DNA from: Pseudomonadota bacterium | Lineage (GTDB): Bacteria; Pseudomonadota; Alphaproteobacteria; Rhizobiales; Xanthobacteraceae | DNA length: 6,434 bases | Direction: 5' to 3' | NCBI GenBank assembly: GCA_023433965.1 | Contig: JAEYTQ010000258.1 | Location: 1-6,434 of the forward strand | Shown here: piece by piece, positions 1 to 5,758 of the stretch | Layout of the letters: each line of letters begins with the position of its first letter | Numbering within the stretch: position 1 is the stretch's first letter | Made by a program: the position numbers and the translations under genes | The notes under the pieces: generated by a model | Databases searched by the model: none | What the model was told of the DNA's origin: nothing | Seen by the model: only the letters and a program-made list of their open reading frames with translations

Positions 1-894
1 CATCTCACCCACGGCTCGCCCGTCAACATGAGCGGCAAATGGTTCAAGGCCGCACACTACACCGTGCGCCGCGAGGACCAGATCATCGACATGGATGCGG
101 TCGCCAAGCAGGCCGAGCAGGTCAAGCCGAAGCTGATCGTTGCCGGCGGCTCGGCCTATTCGCGCGCTTGGGACTTCAAGCGCTTCCGCGAGATCGCCGA
201 CAGCGTCGGCGCGTATCTGCTGGTCGACATGGCCCACTTTGCCGGCCTCGTCGCCGGCGGCGTGCATACCTCCCCGGTGCCGTATGCGCACGTCACCACC
301 ACCACGACGCACAAATCGCTGCGCGGGCCGCGCGGCGGCCTGATGCTGTGGAATGACGAGACGCTGACCAAGAAGTTCAACTCGGCAATCTTCCCGGGCC
401 TGCAGGGCGGTCCGCTGATGCACGTGATCGCGGCCAAGGCGGTGGCTCTCGGCGAGGCGTTGCGGCCGGACTTCAAGGTCTACGCCAAGAACGTCGTGGA
501 GAACGCCAAGGCGCTCGCCGAGACGATGAAGAGCCACGGCTTCGACATCGTCTCCGGCGGCACCGACAATCACCTGATGCTCGTCGACCTCCGGCCCAAG
601 GGCCTCAAGGGCAACGTCTCGGAGAAGGCGCTGGTTCGCGCCGCCATCACCTGCAACAAGAACGGCATTCCCTTCGATCCCGAGTCGCCGTTCGTCACCT
701 CCGGGATTCGTCTGGGCACGCCCGCTGCGACCACACGCGGCTTCGGCGTTGCCGAATTCCAGCAAGTCGGCGGCATGATCGCCGAGGTCCTCAACGCGAT
801 CGCGCAGTCCTCCGACGGCAAGGCGCCGCTGGTGGAGGCTGCGATCAAGGAACGGGTCAAGGCGCTCACCGACCGGTTTCCGATCTATCAGTAA
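1..894 (+). CDS. glyA: Serine hydroxymethyltransferase, 5'-truncated by window edge
   Basis: This PLP-dependent cytosolic enzyme converts serine and tetrahydrofolate to glycine and 5,10-methylene-tetrahydrofolate, the main source of one-carbon units. The frame is open from base 1 ([15 protein letters not shown]), so the ATG at 28 is an internal Met and not the start. The window holds 297 codons. Family members run to about 430 residues, so roughly the first 130 are missing upstream. Visible landmarks are the PLP-ring Asp and His in VDMAHFAG (Asp codon at 226), the Schiff-base Lys in [15 protein letters not shown] (codon at 313), the glycine-rich FPGLQGGP, and the substrate-carboxylate Arg in [10 protein letters not shown] (codon at 709). 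The protein ends RFPIYQ before TAA, a normal C-terminus for rhizobial SHMT. A palindrome follows at once, then nrdR. The glyA-nrdR-rib order is common in Rhizobiales. Identity is certain; only the 5' end is unseen. Confidence 0.98.
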   Translation, partial: HLTHGSPVNMSGKWFKAAHYTVRREDQIIDMDAVAKQAEQVKPKLIVAGGSAYSRAWDFKRFREIADSVGAYLLVDMAHFAGLVAGGVHTSPVPYAHVTTTTTHKSLRGPRGGLMLWNDETLTKKFNSAIFPGLQGGPLMHVIAAKAVALGEALRPDFKVYAKNVVENAKALAETMKSHGFDIVSGGTDNHLMLVDLRPKGLKGNVSEKALVRAAITCNKNGIPFDPESPFVTSGIRLGTPAATTRGFGVAEFQQVGGMIAEVLNAIAQSSDGKAPLVEAAIKERVKALTDRFPIYQ

Positions 895-900
895 GGCGCG

Positions 901-938
901 GCATGATCCGGAAAACTGGTTTTCCGATAAGATCATGC
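901..938. repeat. Imperfect palindrome between glyA and nrdR, likely dispersed repeat
   Basis: Outer arms GCATGATC (901-908) and GATCATGC (931-938) are perfect inverted repeats. Inner arms CGGAAAAC (909-916) and GTTTTCCG (919-926) are also perfect, with a 4-base bulge (ATAA, 927-930) on the 3' side. The tight centre implies a loop of about 4 bases. The wording (GCATGATCCGGAAAA...GGTTTTCCG...GATCATGC) matches from memory a palindrome scattered through Bradyrhizobium-type genomes. That identity is recalled and was not searched. It begins 6 bases after the glyA stop and ends 6 bases before the nrdR ribosome binding site, so the RNA form could act as a 3' end or stabiliser for glyA. No T-run follows, so it is not a classic intrinsic terminator. 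It does not resemble an NrdR box. Confidence 0.75.
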
Positions 939-957
939 GAAAATAAGGGTCCGACGG

Positions 958-1440
958 ATGCGCTGCCCGAACTGCAACAGTCTCGATACGCAGGTAAAGG
1001 ACTCGCGTCCGACCGAGGACTCGTCGGTGATCCGCAGGCGGCGCGTGTGCGTCGCCTGCAATTTCCGCTTCACCACCTTCGAGCGCGTGCAGCTGCGCGA
1101 GCTCACGGTGATCAAGCGCAACGGCCGCCGCGTGCCGTTCGACCGCGACAAGCTGATGCGCTCGGTGCAGATTTCGTTGCGCAAGCGACAGGTCGAGCCC
1201 GAGCGCGTGGAGAAGATGGTCTCCACCATCGTGCGCGAGCTCGAGACCGGGGGAGAGGCGGAGATCTCCTCCGAGGTGATCGGAGAGACCGTGATGGAGC
1301 ATCTGCGCACGCTCGACGACGTCGCCTATGTGCGCTTCGCCTCGGTGTACCGCAATTTCCGCGAGGCCAAGGATTTCGCCGACGTGCTCGGCGAGCTCTC
1401 CGGTGAGGAGCAAGCGCGGCTCGCCGCGGTCCGCAAATGA
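958..1440 (+). CDS. nrdR: Transcriptional repressor NrdR
   Basis: NrdR is the zinc-ribbon/ATP-cone repressor that senses ATP and dATP and represses ribonucleotide reductase operons by binding paired NrdR boxes. The product is 160 residues, within the usual 150-170. The N-terminal zinc ribbon has its four ligands at C3, C6, C31 and C34 (MRCPNC and VCVAC), followed by the hallmark FRFTTFER. The ATP-cone spans about residues 49-139, starting [18 protein letters not shown] and ending [13 protein letters not shown]. The start is supported by AAGGG at 945-949, 8 bases before the ATG, and by the protein starting exactly at the conserved MRCP. The stop overlaps the ribD start as ATGA. No NrdR box is visible upstream, so autoregulation is not indicated. 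Placement ahead of rib genes is conserved in alphaproteobacteria. A longer alternative-frame reading from 903 is a shadow. Confidence 0.98.
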   Translation: MRCPNCNSLDTQVKDSRPTEDSSVIRRRRVCVACNFRFTTFERVQLRELTVIKRNGRRVPFDRDKLMRSVQISLRKRQVEPERVEKMVSTIVRELETGGEAEISSEVIGETVMEHLRTLDDVAYVRFASVYRNFREAKDFADVLGELSGEEQARLAAVRK

Positions 1441-2585
1441 TCTTCCGTATCCTGGAAGACCAGTTCGCGCAAAAGGCCCGCGAGGCCAGGGACGCCGATC
1501 GCCGCTTCATGGAGCTGGCGCTCTCGCTCGGGCGCCGCGGGCAGGGGCGGACCTGGCCGAATCCGGCCGTCGGTGCCGTCATCGTCAAGGACGGGGTGAT
1601 CGTCGGCCGCGGCTGGACCCAGCCCGGAGGACGGCCGCATGGCGAGCCTGAAGCGCTGGGCCGGGCGGGCGCGGCAGCGCGAGGCGCCACGCTTTATGTC
1701 ACCCTGGAGCCGTGCTCGCATTTCGGCAAGTCGCCCCCTTGCGCCGATGCGGTGATCGCGGCCGGCATCAAACGGGTGGTGGCGGCGATCGAGGATCCCA
1801 ATCCTGAAGTGGCGGGGCAGGGCCATGCGCGCCTGCGCGCCGCCGGAATCGCTGTGGACGTCGGCCTATGCGCGGCGGAGGCCGCGTTCGATCACGCCGG
1901 TCATTTCCGCCGCATCCGGGACAAGCGCCCGCATGTGATCCTCAAGCTCGCGGTCTCGCCGGACGGCAAGATCGGCGCAGCCGGCGGCAAGCCGGTCGCG
2001 ATCACCGGCGAAGCCGTGCGCGACCGCGTGCATCTGCTCCGCGCGCAGAGCGACGCCATCCTGGTCGGGATCGGCACCGTGCTGGCGGACGATCCGCTTC
2101 TCACCTGCCGCCTGCCGGGCATGGCCGTGCGCTCGCCGGTCCGCGTGGTGCTCGACCACAGCCTGCGCATTCCGGGCGCGAGCAGGCTGGTCCGCACCGC
2201 GCGCGAAACACCGCTCTGGGTCGCCGGTTCTGAGCTCGCCGAAGCCGCCGCCGCAACGCGGCTCGGGGCGGCCGGCGCGCAAATCCTGCGCGTGCCGCCT
2301 AGCCGTGCATCCGGGCTCGATCTGGCGGCCGTGCTGCAAGCGCTGGCCGAGAAGGGCATCACGCGGCTGATGGTCGAAGGCGGCAGCCGCGTTGCGGCTT
2401 CGTTCGTGGCGGCCGATCTCGTCGACGAGATCTGGCTGTTCCGCGGCGCGGAAGAGGTCGGCCCTGGCGGCGTCGATGCGCTCGACGCATTGCCCCTGTC
2501 GCAAATCACGCAGTCGCAGACCTGGAAGGTTCATGCTAGCGAGACCTTCGGCAACGACAGTCTCACCATCTACGAGCGCGCGTAA
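1437..2585 (+). CDS. ribD: Bifunctional riboflavin deaminase/reductase RibD
   Basis: RibD catalyses two consecutive cytosolic steps of riboflavin synthesis: deamination of diaminohydroxyphosphoribosylaminopyrimidine, then NADPH-dependent reduction of the ribosyl side chain. Length is 382 residues. The deaminase domain (about 22-150) has [10 protein letters not shown] at 41-50 and the zinc set H68, C93 and C102 ([18 protein letters not shown]), with E70 as proton carrier. The reductase domain (about 165-382) shows [12 protein letters not shown] at 169-180, [22 protein letters not shown] at 199-220 (key HLLRA and DDP) and the VEGG nucleotide motif at 313-316. The central deaminase residue is Gly (HGE) where E. 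coli has HAE. The ATG overlaps the nrdR stop (ATGA), so translation is probably coupled. No good Shine-Dalgarno lies at the right distance. An internal ATG at 1509 (MELALSLG) is a less likely start. The stop overlaps ribE (TAATG). Confidence 0.96.
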   Translation: MIFRILEDQFAQKAREARDADRRFMELALSLGRRGQGRTWPNPAVGAVIVKDGVIVGRGWTQPGGRPHGEPEALGRAGAAARGATLYVTLEPCSHFGKSPPCADAVIAAGIKRVVAAIEDPNPEVAGQGHARLRAAGIAVDVGLCAAEAAFDHAGHFRRIRDKRPHVILKLAVSPDGKIGAAGGKPVAITGEAVRDRVHLLRAQSDAILVGIGTVLADDPLLTCRLPGMAVRSPVRVVLDHSLRIPGASRLVRTARETPLWVAGSELAEAAAATRLGAAGAQILRVPPSRASGLDLAAVLQALAEKGITRLMVEGGSRVAASFVAADLVDEIWLFRGAEEVGPGGVDALDALPLSQITQSQTWKVHASETFGNDSLTIYERA

Positions 2586-3208
2586 TGTTCACCGGCATTG
2601 TCACCGATATCGGCGAGATCGTCAGCTTCACGCCAACGGCGCAGGGGCAGCTGCACCGGCTGCGCATCGCCTGCGGCTACGATCAGAGCACGATTGCCGA
2701 CGGCGCCTCGATTGCCTGCAACGGGGTTTGCCTGACCGTGGTCGCCTCCGGCGTTGCGGGTAGCAGGGACTCCAAGCAAAGGACCTGGTTCGACGTCGAT
2801 ACTGCGGCCGAGACGCTGGCGCTGACGACGGCCAAGCACTGGAAAGTGGGCACGAGGCTCAACCTCGAGCGTGCGCTGAAGATCGGCGACGAGCTCGGCG
2901 GCCACATCGTCGCCGGCCATGCCGACGGCGTTGCGACCATCGTCAGCCGTGAGGACTTGCCCGACATGGCGCGGTTCGAGCTCTCCACGACGCGGGAGCT
3001 GGCGCGTTTCATCGCCACCAAGGGCTCGATCACGCTCGACGGCGTCTCGCTGACGATCAATACAGTCAAAGACGTGAGCTTTTCTGTGCTGATCATCCCG
3101 CACACGCTGACGGTGACGACGATCGGCGGCTGGAAGGCGGGCGACGAGGTCAATATCGAGGTCGACCTGATGGCCCGCTACGCGGCGCGGCTGACGGAAA
3201 TGAAGTGA
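2585..3208 (+). CDS. ribE: Riboflavin synthase alpha chain
   Basis: Riboflavin synthase performs the last step: two molecules of 6,7-dimethyl-8-ribityllumazine dismutate to riboflavin and the pyrimidine precursor. It acts as a cytosolic trimer and can associate functionally with lumazine synthase. The 207-residue product starts with the diagnostic MFTGIV. It shows the family's internal duplication: GASIACNGVCLTVV (40-53) in barrel 1 corresponds to KGSITLDGVSLTIN (146-159) in barrel 2, and WKVGTRLNLERAL (86-98) to WKAGDEVNIEVDL (183-195). GGHIVAGHADG (105-115) carries the conserved inter-barrel His residues. C49 matches the E. coli position linked to activity. A short polar stretch at 59-66 makes barrel 1 slightly long. 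The ATG shares one base with the ribD stop. A repeat begins at the ribE stop, and ribH is separated by 183 bases. Some literature calls this gene ribC. Confidence 0.97.
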   Translation: MFTGIVTDIGEIVSFTPTAQGQLHRLRIACGYDQSTIADGASIACNGVCLTVVASGVAGSRDSKQRTWFDVDTAAETLALTTAKHWKVGTRLNLERALKIGDELGGHIVAGHADGVATIVSREDLPDMARFELSTTRELARFIATKGSITLDGVSLTINTVKDVSFSVLIIPHTLTVTTIGGWKAGDEVNIEVDLMARYAARLTEMK

Positions 3209-3222
3209 CGGCGAAGCCGTCA
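3206..3222 (+). other. cGAAg hairpin overlapping the ribE stop codon
   Basis: The 7-base arms TGACGGC (3206-3212) and GCCGTCA (3216-3222) are perfect inverted repeats around a GAA loop. The first three bases of the left arm are the ribE stop codon. The centre reads GCGAAGC, a heptamer known to form an exceptionally stable mini-hairpin in single-stranded DNA. The right arm overlaps the outer arm of the following repeat, so the two folds exclude each other. No U-tract follows, so it is not a classic terminator. A role in mRNA 3'-end stability or in termination efficiency is only a guess. Confidence 0.55.
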
Positions 3223-3318
3223 TTCCGGGATGGTCCGAAGGACCAGACCCGGAATCTCGAGATTCTCAGGTGCGCAATTGCGCACCGAAGTTCGGCTCTT
3301 CGAGCCGCCCGGAATGAC
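3219..3318. repeat. Two-armed palindromic repeat element (REP/BIME-like) between ribE and ribH
   Basis: Perfect 11-base outer arms GTCATTCCGGG (3219-3229) and CCCGGAATGAC (3308-3318) enclose nested structure. The 5' half is itself a hairpin: ATTCCGGG (3222-3229) with CCCGGAAT (3248-3255), and inside it TGGTCC-GAA-GGACCA (3231-3245). A 14-base perfect palindrome (3252-3265) centres on CTCGAG. The 3' half holds an 18-base perfect palindrome (3269-3286, centre CAATTG) and CGGCTC-TTC-GAGCCG (3293-3307). The inner arm of the 3' half has decayed (ATTCTCAGG instead of ATTCCGGG). From memory, GTCATTCCGGG...CCCGGAATCTCGAGATTC is a dispersed repeat of Bradyrhizobium/Rhodopseudomonas genomes; this was not searched. 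It carries no ORF of its own and may act as an mRNA 3' structure or protein-binding element. Confidence 0.85.
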
Positions 3319-3332
3319 CGTGTCTTTAGAAC

Positions 3333-3361
3333 TTGGCTTCCATGCTTCCGGCGACTACATA
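3333..3361 (+). promoter_or_regulatory. Weak sigma-70-like promoter candidate upstream of ribH
   Basis: TTGGCT (3333-3338) and TACATA (3356-3361) are spaced 17 bases apart and lie between the palindromic repeat and the ribH ATG. Each hexamer is only a partial match to TTGACA/TATAAT (4 of 6 and 3 of 6). Position and spacing favour it, base matches do not. It would give ribH-nusB its own transcript. GC-rich alphaproteobacteria often have degenerate promoters, so this is tentative. Confidence 0.2.
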
Positions 3362-3391
3362 GCGCCGACCTCTTTCGAAACGGATTGAACG

Positions 3392-3883
3392 ATGGCAGAC
3401 GCGCGGCGCGCCCCCCTGAAGGACCAGACCGACATTTCCGGCGCACGTGCGCTGATCGTCGAGGCGCGGTTCTACGACGATCTCCAGGATGCGCTGCTCG
3501 AGGGGGCGGTGACCGAGCTGAAGGCGGCCGGCCTGACCCACGACGTCATCACGGTTCCCGGTGCGCTGGAGATTCCCACGGCCGTTGCCATCGCGGTCGA
3601 TGCCGCGGCGGCGAACGGGAGGCCGTACGACGCGGTGATCGCACTCGGTTGCGTGATCCGCGGCGACACCATTCATTTCGAGATCGTCTCCCAGGAATCC
3701 TCGCGTGCGCTGATGGATCTCGCCGTGGCGCGGAAGCTGCCGCTCGGCAACGGCATTCTCACCGTCAACAATGAGGATCAGGCCTGGGCGCGGGCGCGCG
3801 CCAGCGATCTCAACAAGGGCGGCGATGCCGCGCGCGCGGCGCTGGCGATGCTGCGCATCAAGCGCCGGCTGGCGCAGGCCTGA
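3392..3883 (+). CDS. ribH: 6,7-dimethyl-8-ribityllumazine synthase
   Basis: Lumazine synthase condenses 5-amino-6-ribitylamino-uracil with 3,4-dihydroxy-2-butanone 4-phosphate to give the direct substrate of RibE. The 163-residue product is typical. The substrate-stacking aromatic is F27 in EARFYDD, the ribityl-binding loop is VPGALEIP (55-62), and the catalytic region is [18 protein letters not shown] (86-103) with the general acid/base H95. [16 protein letters not shown] (120-135) is the conserved phosphate-side segment. By synteny (rib cluster followed by nusB, no riboswitch) it corresponds to the RibH1 class of Brucella and rhizobia rather than the riboswitch-controlled RibH2; this is inferred from position. 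The ribosome binding site is weak (CGGA at 3381-3384, 7 bases before ATG). The start gives the expected short variable N-terminus. A longer reading frame crossing the upstream gap is a shadow. Confidence 0.97.
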   Translation: MADARRAPLKDQTDISGARALIVEARFYDDLQDALLEGAVTELKAAGLTHDVITVPGALEIPTAVAIAVDAAAANGRPYDAVIALGCVIRGDTIHFEIVSQESSRALMDLAVARKLPLGNGILTVNNEDQAWARARASDLNKGGDAARAALAMLRIKRRLAQA

Positions 3884-3887
3884 CGCC

Positions 3888-4385
3888 ATGGCCGACAACC
3901 CCAGGAAGCCGGCAGGCGCTGCCGAGAAGAAGGCGAACCGGCGCGGTGCGGCGCGGCTGGCGGCCGTACAGGCGCTGTACCAGATGGACATCGCCGGCGC
4001 CGGCATCAACGACATCTTTGCCGAGTTCGAGAGCCACTGGCTCGGCAACGAGGTCGAGGGCGACACCTACCTGCCGGCCGAAGCGGCGTTTTTCCGCGAC
4101 GTCGTCTCGGGCGTCGTGCGCGACCAGAAGAAGCTCGATCCCTTGATCGACGAGGCGCTGTCGAAGGGCTGGCCCTTGAAGCGGATCGAGGCCATCCTGC
4201 GGGCGGTGCTGCGGGCAGGGGCCTATGAGCTCCAGTATCGCAAGGACGTGCCGGGCCGCGTCGTCGTGTCCGAATATGTCGATGTCGCCAACGCCTTCGT
4301 CGACCGCGAGGAGACCGGCATGGTGAATGCAGTCCTCGACCAGATCGGCCGCCAGTTCCGCGGCGACGAGTTCGGGCGGGGGTAG
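3888..4385 (+). CDS. nusB: Transcription antitermination factor NusB
   Basis: NusB is the small all-helical protein that binds boxA RNA together with NusE (ribosomal protein S10), promoting antitermination on rRNA operons. The 165-residue product begins with a polar, lysine-rich tail (residues 1-17), then RRGAARLAAVQALYQMDIAG (18-37), the basic helix that contacts boxA. The C-terminal family core follows: ILRAVLRAGAYELQYRKDVP (103-122; key LRAGAYEL), VVVSEYVDVANAF (125-137) and VNAVLDQI (146-153). The ATG lies 4 bases after the ribH stop, with GCAGG about 9 bases upstream inside ribH, so the two genes are almost certainly cotranscribed. A reading from 3771 extends into ribH coding sequence in another frame and was not used, because the family N-terminus fits the 3888 start. 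The ribH-nusB pairing is widely conserved. Confidence 0.97.
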   Translation: MADNPRKPAGAAEKKANRRGAARLAAVQALYQMDIAGAGINDIFAEFESHWLGNEVEGDTYLPAEAAFFRDVVSGVVRDQKKLDPLIDEALSKGWPLKRIEAILRAVLRAGAYELQYRKDVPGRVVVSEYVDVANAFVDREETGMVNAVLDQIGRQFRGDEFGRG

Positions 4386-4433
4386 GTGTCGGCGAGGGCG
4401 GTGAAGTGATGCGAAACGGCTGCCCCATTCTCC

Positions 4434-4537
4434 GTCGTCGTCACCCGCGAAGGCGGGTGATCCGGTACGCGGCGGCGGTCAAGCTTGACGAGAGACGTTG
4501 CGGTGTACTGGATCGCCCGGTCAAGCCGGGAGATGAC
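4434..4537. repeat. Palindromic repeat element between nusB and thiL
   Basis: Several inverted arms are nested. Outer arms GTCGTC (4437-4442) and GATGAC (4532-4537) pair with one G-T wobble. GATCCGGTAC (4459-4468) and GTACTGGATC (4505-4514) pair over 10 bases with one wobble. A strong hairpin TCACCCGC-GAAG-GCGGGTGA sits at 4441-4460, and CCCGGT-CAA-GCCGGG at 4516-4530. The sequence CACCCGCGAAGGCGGGTGATCC...GTACTGGATCGCCCGGTCAAGCCGGG matches from memory a repeat found in many copies in Bradyrhizobium genomes, where it usually reads GATCCAGTA. It differs from the element before ribH. It ends 23 bases before the chosen thiL start. The flank at 4386-4433 shows nothing recognisable. Confidence 0.82.
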
Positions 4538-4547
4538 ACCTGGTCTT

Positions 4548-4552
4548 GGGGA
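4548..4552 (+). promoter_or_regulatory. Ribosome binding site deciding the thiL start
   Basis: GGGGA at 4548-4552 lies 8 bases before the ATG at 4561, a standard Shine-Dalgarno spacing. The alternatives fit worse. The TTG at 4546 overlaps this G-run, and the ATG at 4552 follows it with no spacer. The site lies between the palindromic repeat and the gene, so the repeat's 3' end sets how much leader thiL has. Confidence 0.5.
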
Positions 4553-4560
4553 TGACGCCG

Positions 4561-5556
4561 ATGTCCTCTCAAAGCCCCTCCGGCGAAGACTCCCTCATCG
4601 CGCGCTATTTCAAGCCGCTGGCGACCGACCCCGGAGCGTTCGGCCTGGTCGACGATGCCGCGGTGCTGTCCTCATCGGGCGAGGACATCGTCGTCACCAC
4701 CGACGCCGTCGTCGAGGGCGTGCACTATCTTGCCAGCGATCCGCCTGACACCGTCGCACGCAAGGCGCTGCGGGTGAATCTGTCCGATCTCGCCGCCAAG
4801 GGCGCGCTGCCGGCCGGCTTCGTCCTGACGCTGGCATTGCGCAGCCAGGAGGATGCTTGGCTTCGTTCCTTTGCCGACGCGCTGGGCGAGGATGCCGGGA
4901 GCTTTGCGTGCCCGCTGCTCGGCGGCGATACGGTGTCGACCCCGGGCCCGCAGATGATTTCGATCACGGCCTTTGGCCGCGTGCCGAAGGGGCGGATGGT
5001 CGGCCGCACCGGCGCGAGGCCGGGCGATCGCATCCTGGTAACGGGGACGATCGGCGATGCGGCGCTCGGCCTCGACGTGCTCAAGGGCGGCGCCGCTGCC
5101 GCGGCGCTCGCGTCCGATGCAACCGCAAGGGAAGCTCTGGTCCGGCGCTATCGGGTGCCGCAGCCGCGCAACGTGCTGGCGCAAGCCGTGCGCGATCATG
5201 CGACTGCCGCGATGGACGTCTCCGACGGCCTCGCGGGCGACCTGGCCAAGCTTTGCGCAGCATCCGGGGTCTCCGCTTCGGTCGACGTGACGCGCGTGCC
5301 GCTCTCGGCCGCGGCGGCCGGCCTGCTCGCGGACAACGTCGCTTGCGTCGAGACGCTGCTTGCGGGAGGCGACGACTACGAGGTGCTATGCACCGCTGCG
5401 CCGGCGCAAAGCGAGGCGCTGATTGCCGCGGGCCAGGCCATGGGTGTTGCGGTCACCGCGATCGGCACGATTATGGAGGGTCACCAGCGGCCGCGCTTCC
5501 TGGACGGGCAGGGCCAGGAACTGTCCTTGACGCGGCTGTCCTACAGCCACTTCTAG
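4561..5556 (+). CDS. thiL: Thiamine-monophosphate kinase
   Basis: ThiL phosphorylates thiamine monophosphate with ATP to thiamine diphosphate, the active cofactor. It belongs to the PurM/SelD/HypE fold. With the ATG at 4561 the protein has 331 residues. Metal and ATP ligands appear in the family order: DD in GLVDDAAVL (31-32), TDAVVEGVHYL (47-57), NLSDLAAKGA (73-82), LLGGDTV (119-125), MDVSDGLAGDLAKL from 218 (D219, S221, D222) and LLAGGDDYEVLC from 266. All expected acidic residues are present, so the enzyme should be active. In-frame upstream starts at 4546 (TTG) and 4552 (ATG) add five or three residues; 4561 was chosen for its GGGGA site. nusB lies 175 bases upstream beyond a repeat. No TPP riboswitch was seen, so control by thiamine at this locus is not indicated. 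nusB-thiL adjacency is common in proteobacteria. Confidence 0.95.
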   Translation: MSSQSPSGEDSLIARYFKPLATDPGAFGLVDDAAVLSSSGEDIVVTTDAVVEGVHYLASDPPDTVARKALRVNLSDLAAKGALPAGFVLTLALRSQEDAWLRSFADALGEDAGSFACPLLGGDTVSTPGPQMISITAFGRVPKGRMVGRTGARPGDRILVTGTIGDAALGLDVLKGGAAAAALASDATAREALVRRYRVPQPRNVLAQAVRDHATAAMDVSDGLAGDLAKLCAASGVSASVDVTRVPLSAAAAGLLADNVACVETLLAGGDDYEVLCTAAPAQSEALIAAGQAMGVAVTAIGTIMEGHQRPRFLDGQGQELSLTRLSYSHF

Positions 5557-5607
5557 GAATTGCTCCAAACCGGCATCTCAGTTCTCAGCACTTGAGCTGA
5601 AATACCA

Positions 5608-5625
5608 GCCGAGATCGGCGTTTTT
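5608..5625 (+). terminator. Weak intrinsic terminator candidate after thiL
   Basis: GCCG (5608-5611) and CGGC (5616-5619) can pair around an AGAT loop, followed by G and five T (5621-5625), 52 bases after the thiL stop. The stem is only 4 bp (5 if the loop shrinks to two), which is short for a terminator in a GC-rich genome. The stronger candidate lies further down at 5681. Confidence 0.25.
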
Positions 5626-5680
5626 GGCCCGATCCGGCGTTGCACCCTCAATTTGATTTTGGCAAGGTTGCCGCCGACTG

Positions 5681-5714
5681 AAGCCGCCCCTCTTGGGCAA
5701 GGGGCGGCTTTGTT
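5681..5714 (+). terminator. Intrinsic terminator between thiL and hppA
   Basis: An 11-bp perfect stem, AAGCCGCCCCT (5681-5691) with AGGGGCGGCTT (5700-5710), closes an 8-base loop (CTTGGGCA). The run TTTGTT (5709-5714) overlaps and follows the right arm. The strong GC core and T-rich tail fit a rho-independent terminator, 124 bases after the thiL stop and 77 bases before the hppA start. It most likely ends the thiL transcript and insulates hppA. If hppA transcription starts upstream of it, it would act as a leader attenuator. Confidence 0.75.
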
Positions 5715-5721
5715 CGAAATC

Positions 5722-5758
5722 AAGGCGCCTCACCGCACGACGGACAACAAAAGGCGCC
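5722..5758. repeat. Paired AAGGCGCC direct repeat in hppA leader
   Basis: AAGGCGCC occurs at 5722-5729 and 5751-5758, 29 bases apart start to start. Because GGCGCC is self-complementary, the two copies can also pair as a stem around a 23-base A/C-rich loop. It lies between the terminator and the hppA ribosome binding site, where a regulator or leader structure would be expected. Eight-base matches do occur by chance in GC-rich DNA, so the case is modest. Confidence 0.3.

Noticed and set aside
156..476. Minus-strand ORF inside glyA
   Set aside because: It lies wholly opposite a conserved SHMT coding region in GC-rich DNA, where antisense frames stay open by codon bias. It has no recognisable domain or plausible ribosome binding site.
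901..938. NrdR box or nrdR operator
   Set aside because: NrdR boxes are A/T-rich 16-base motifs occurring in pairs. This palindrome has a different sequence and length and matches a recalled dispersed repeat.
1112..1826. Long overlapping minus-strand ORFs opposite nrdR/ribD
   Set aside because: Their translations are low-complexity Arg/Ala/Pro-rich, typical of antisense frames in high-GC genes, and both plus-strand genes are certain.
3219..3318. Miniature insertion sequence (MITE) with target-site duplication
   Set aside because: The inverted ends fit, but no convincing direct duplication flanks the 11-base arms, so mobility cannot be supported from this window alone.
3209..3391. Possible FMN riboswitch upstream of ribH
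   Set aside because: The hairpin-rich gap looked suggestive, but the conserved RFN-element core sequences were not seen, and the structure is explained by nested inverted repeats.
3205..3774. Plus-strand ORF running from the ribE/ribH gap into ribH
   Set aside because: It translates the palindromic repeat and then an Arg-rich wrong frame of ribH. The real ribH is in another frame with full family motifs.
4386..4560. Possible TPP riboswitch upstream of thiL
   Set aside because: No CTGAGA-type thi-box core was found. The stems belong to the palindromic repeat.
5583..5600. CTCA-GCACT-TGAG hairpin after thiL as a terminator
   Set aside because: The stem is only 4 bp, AT-containing, and has no T-run directly after it.
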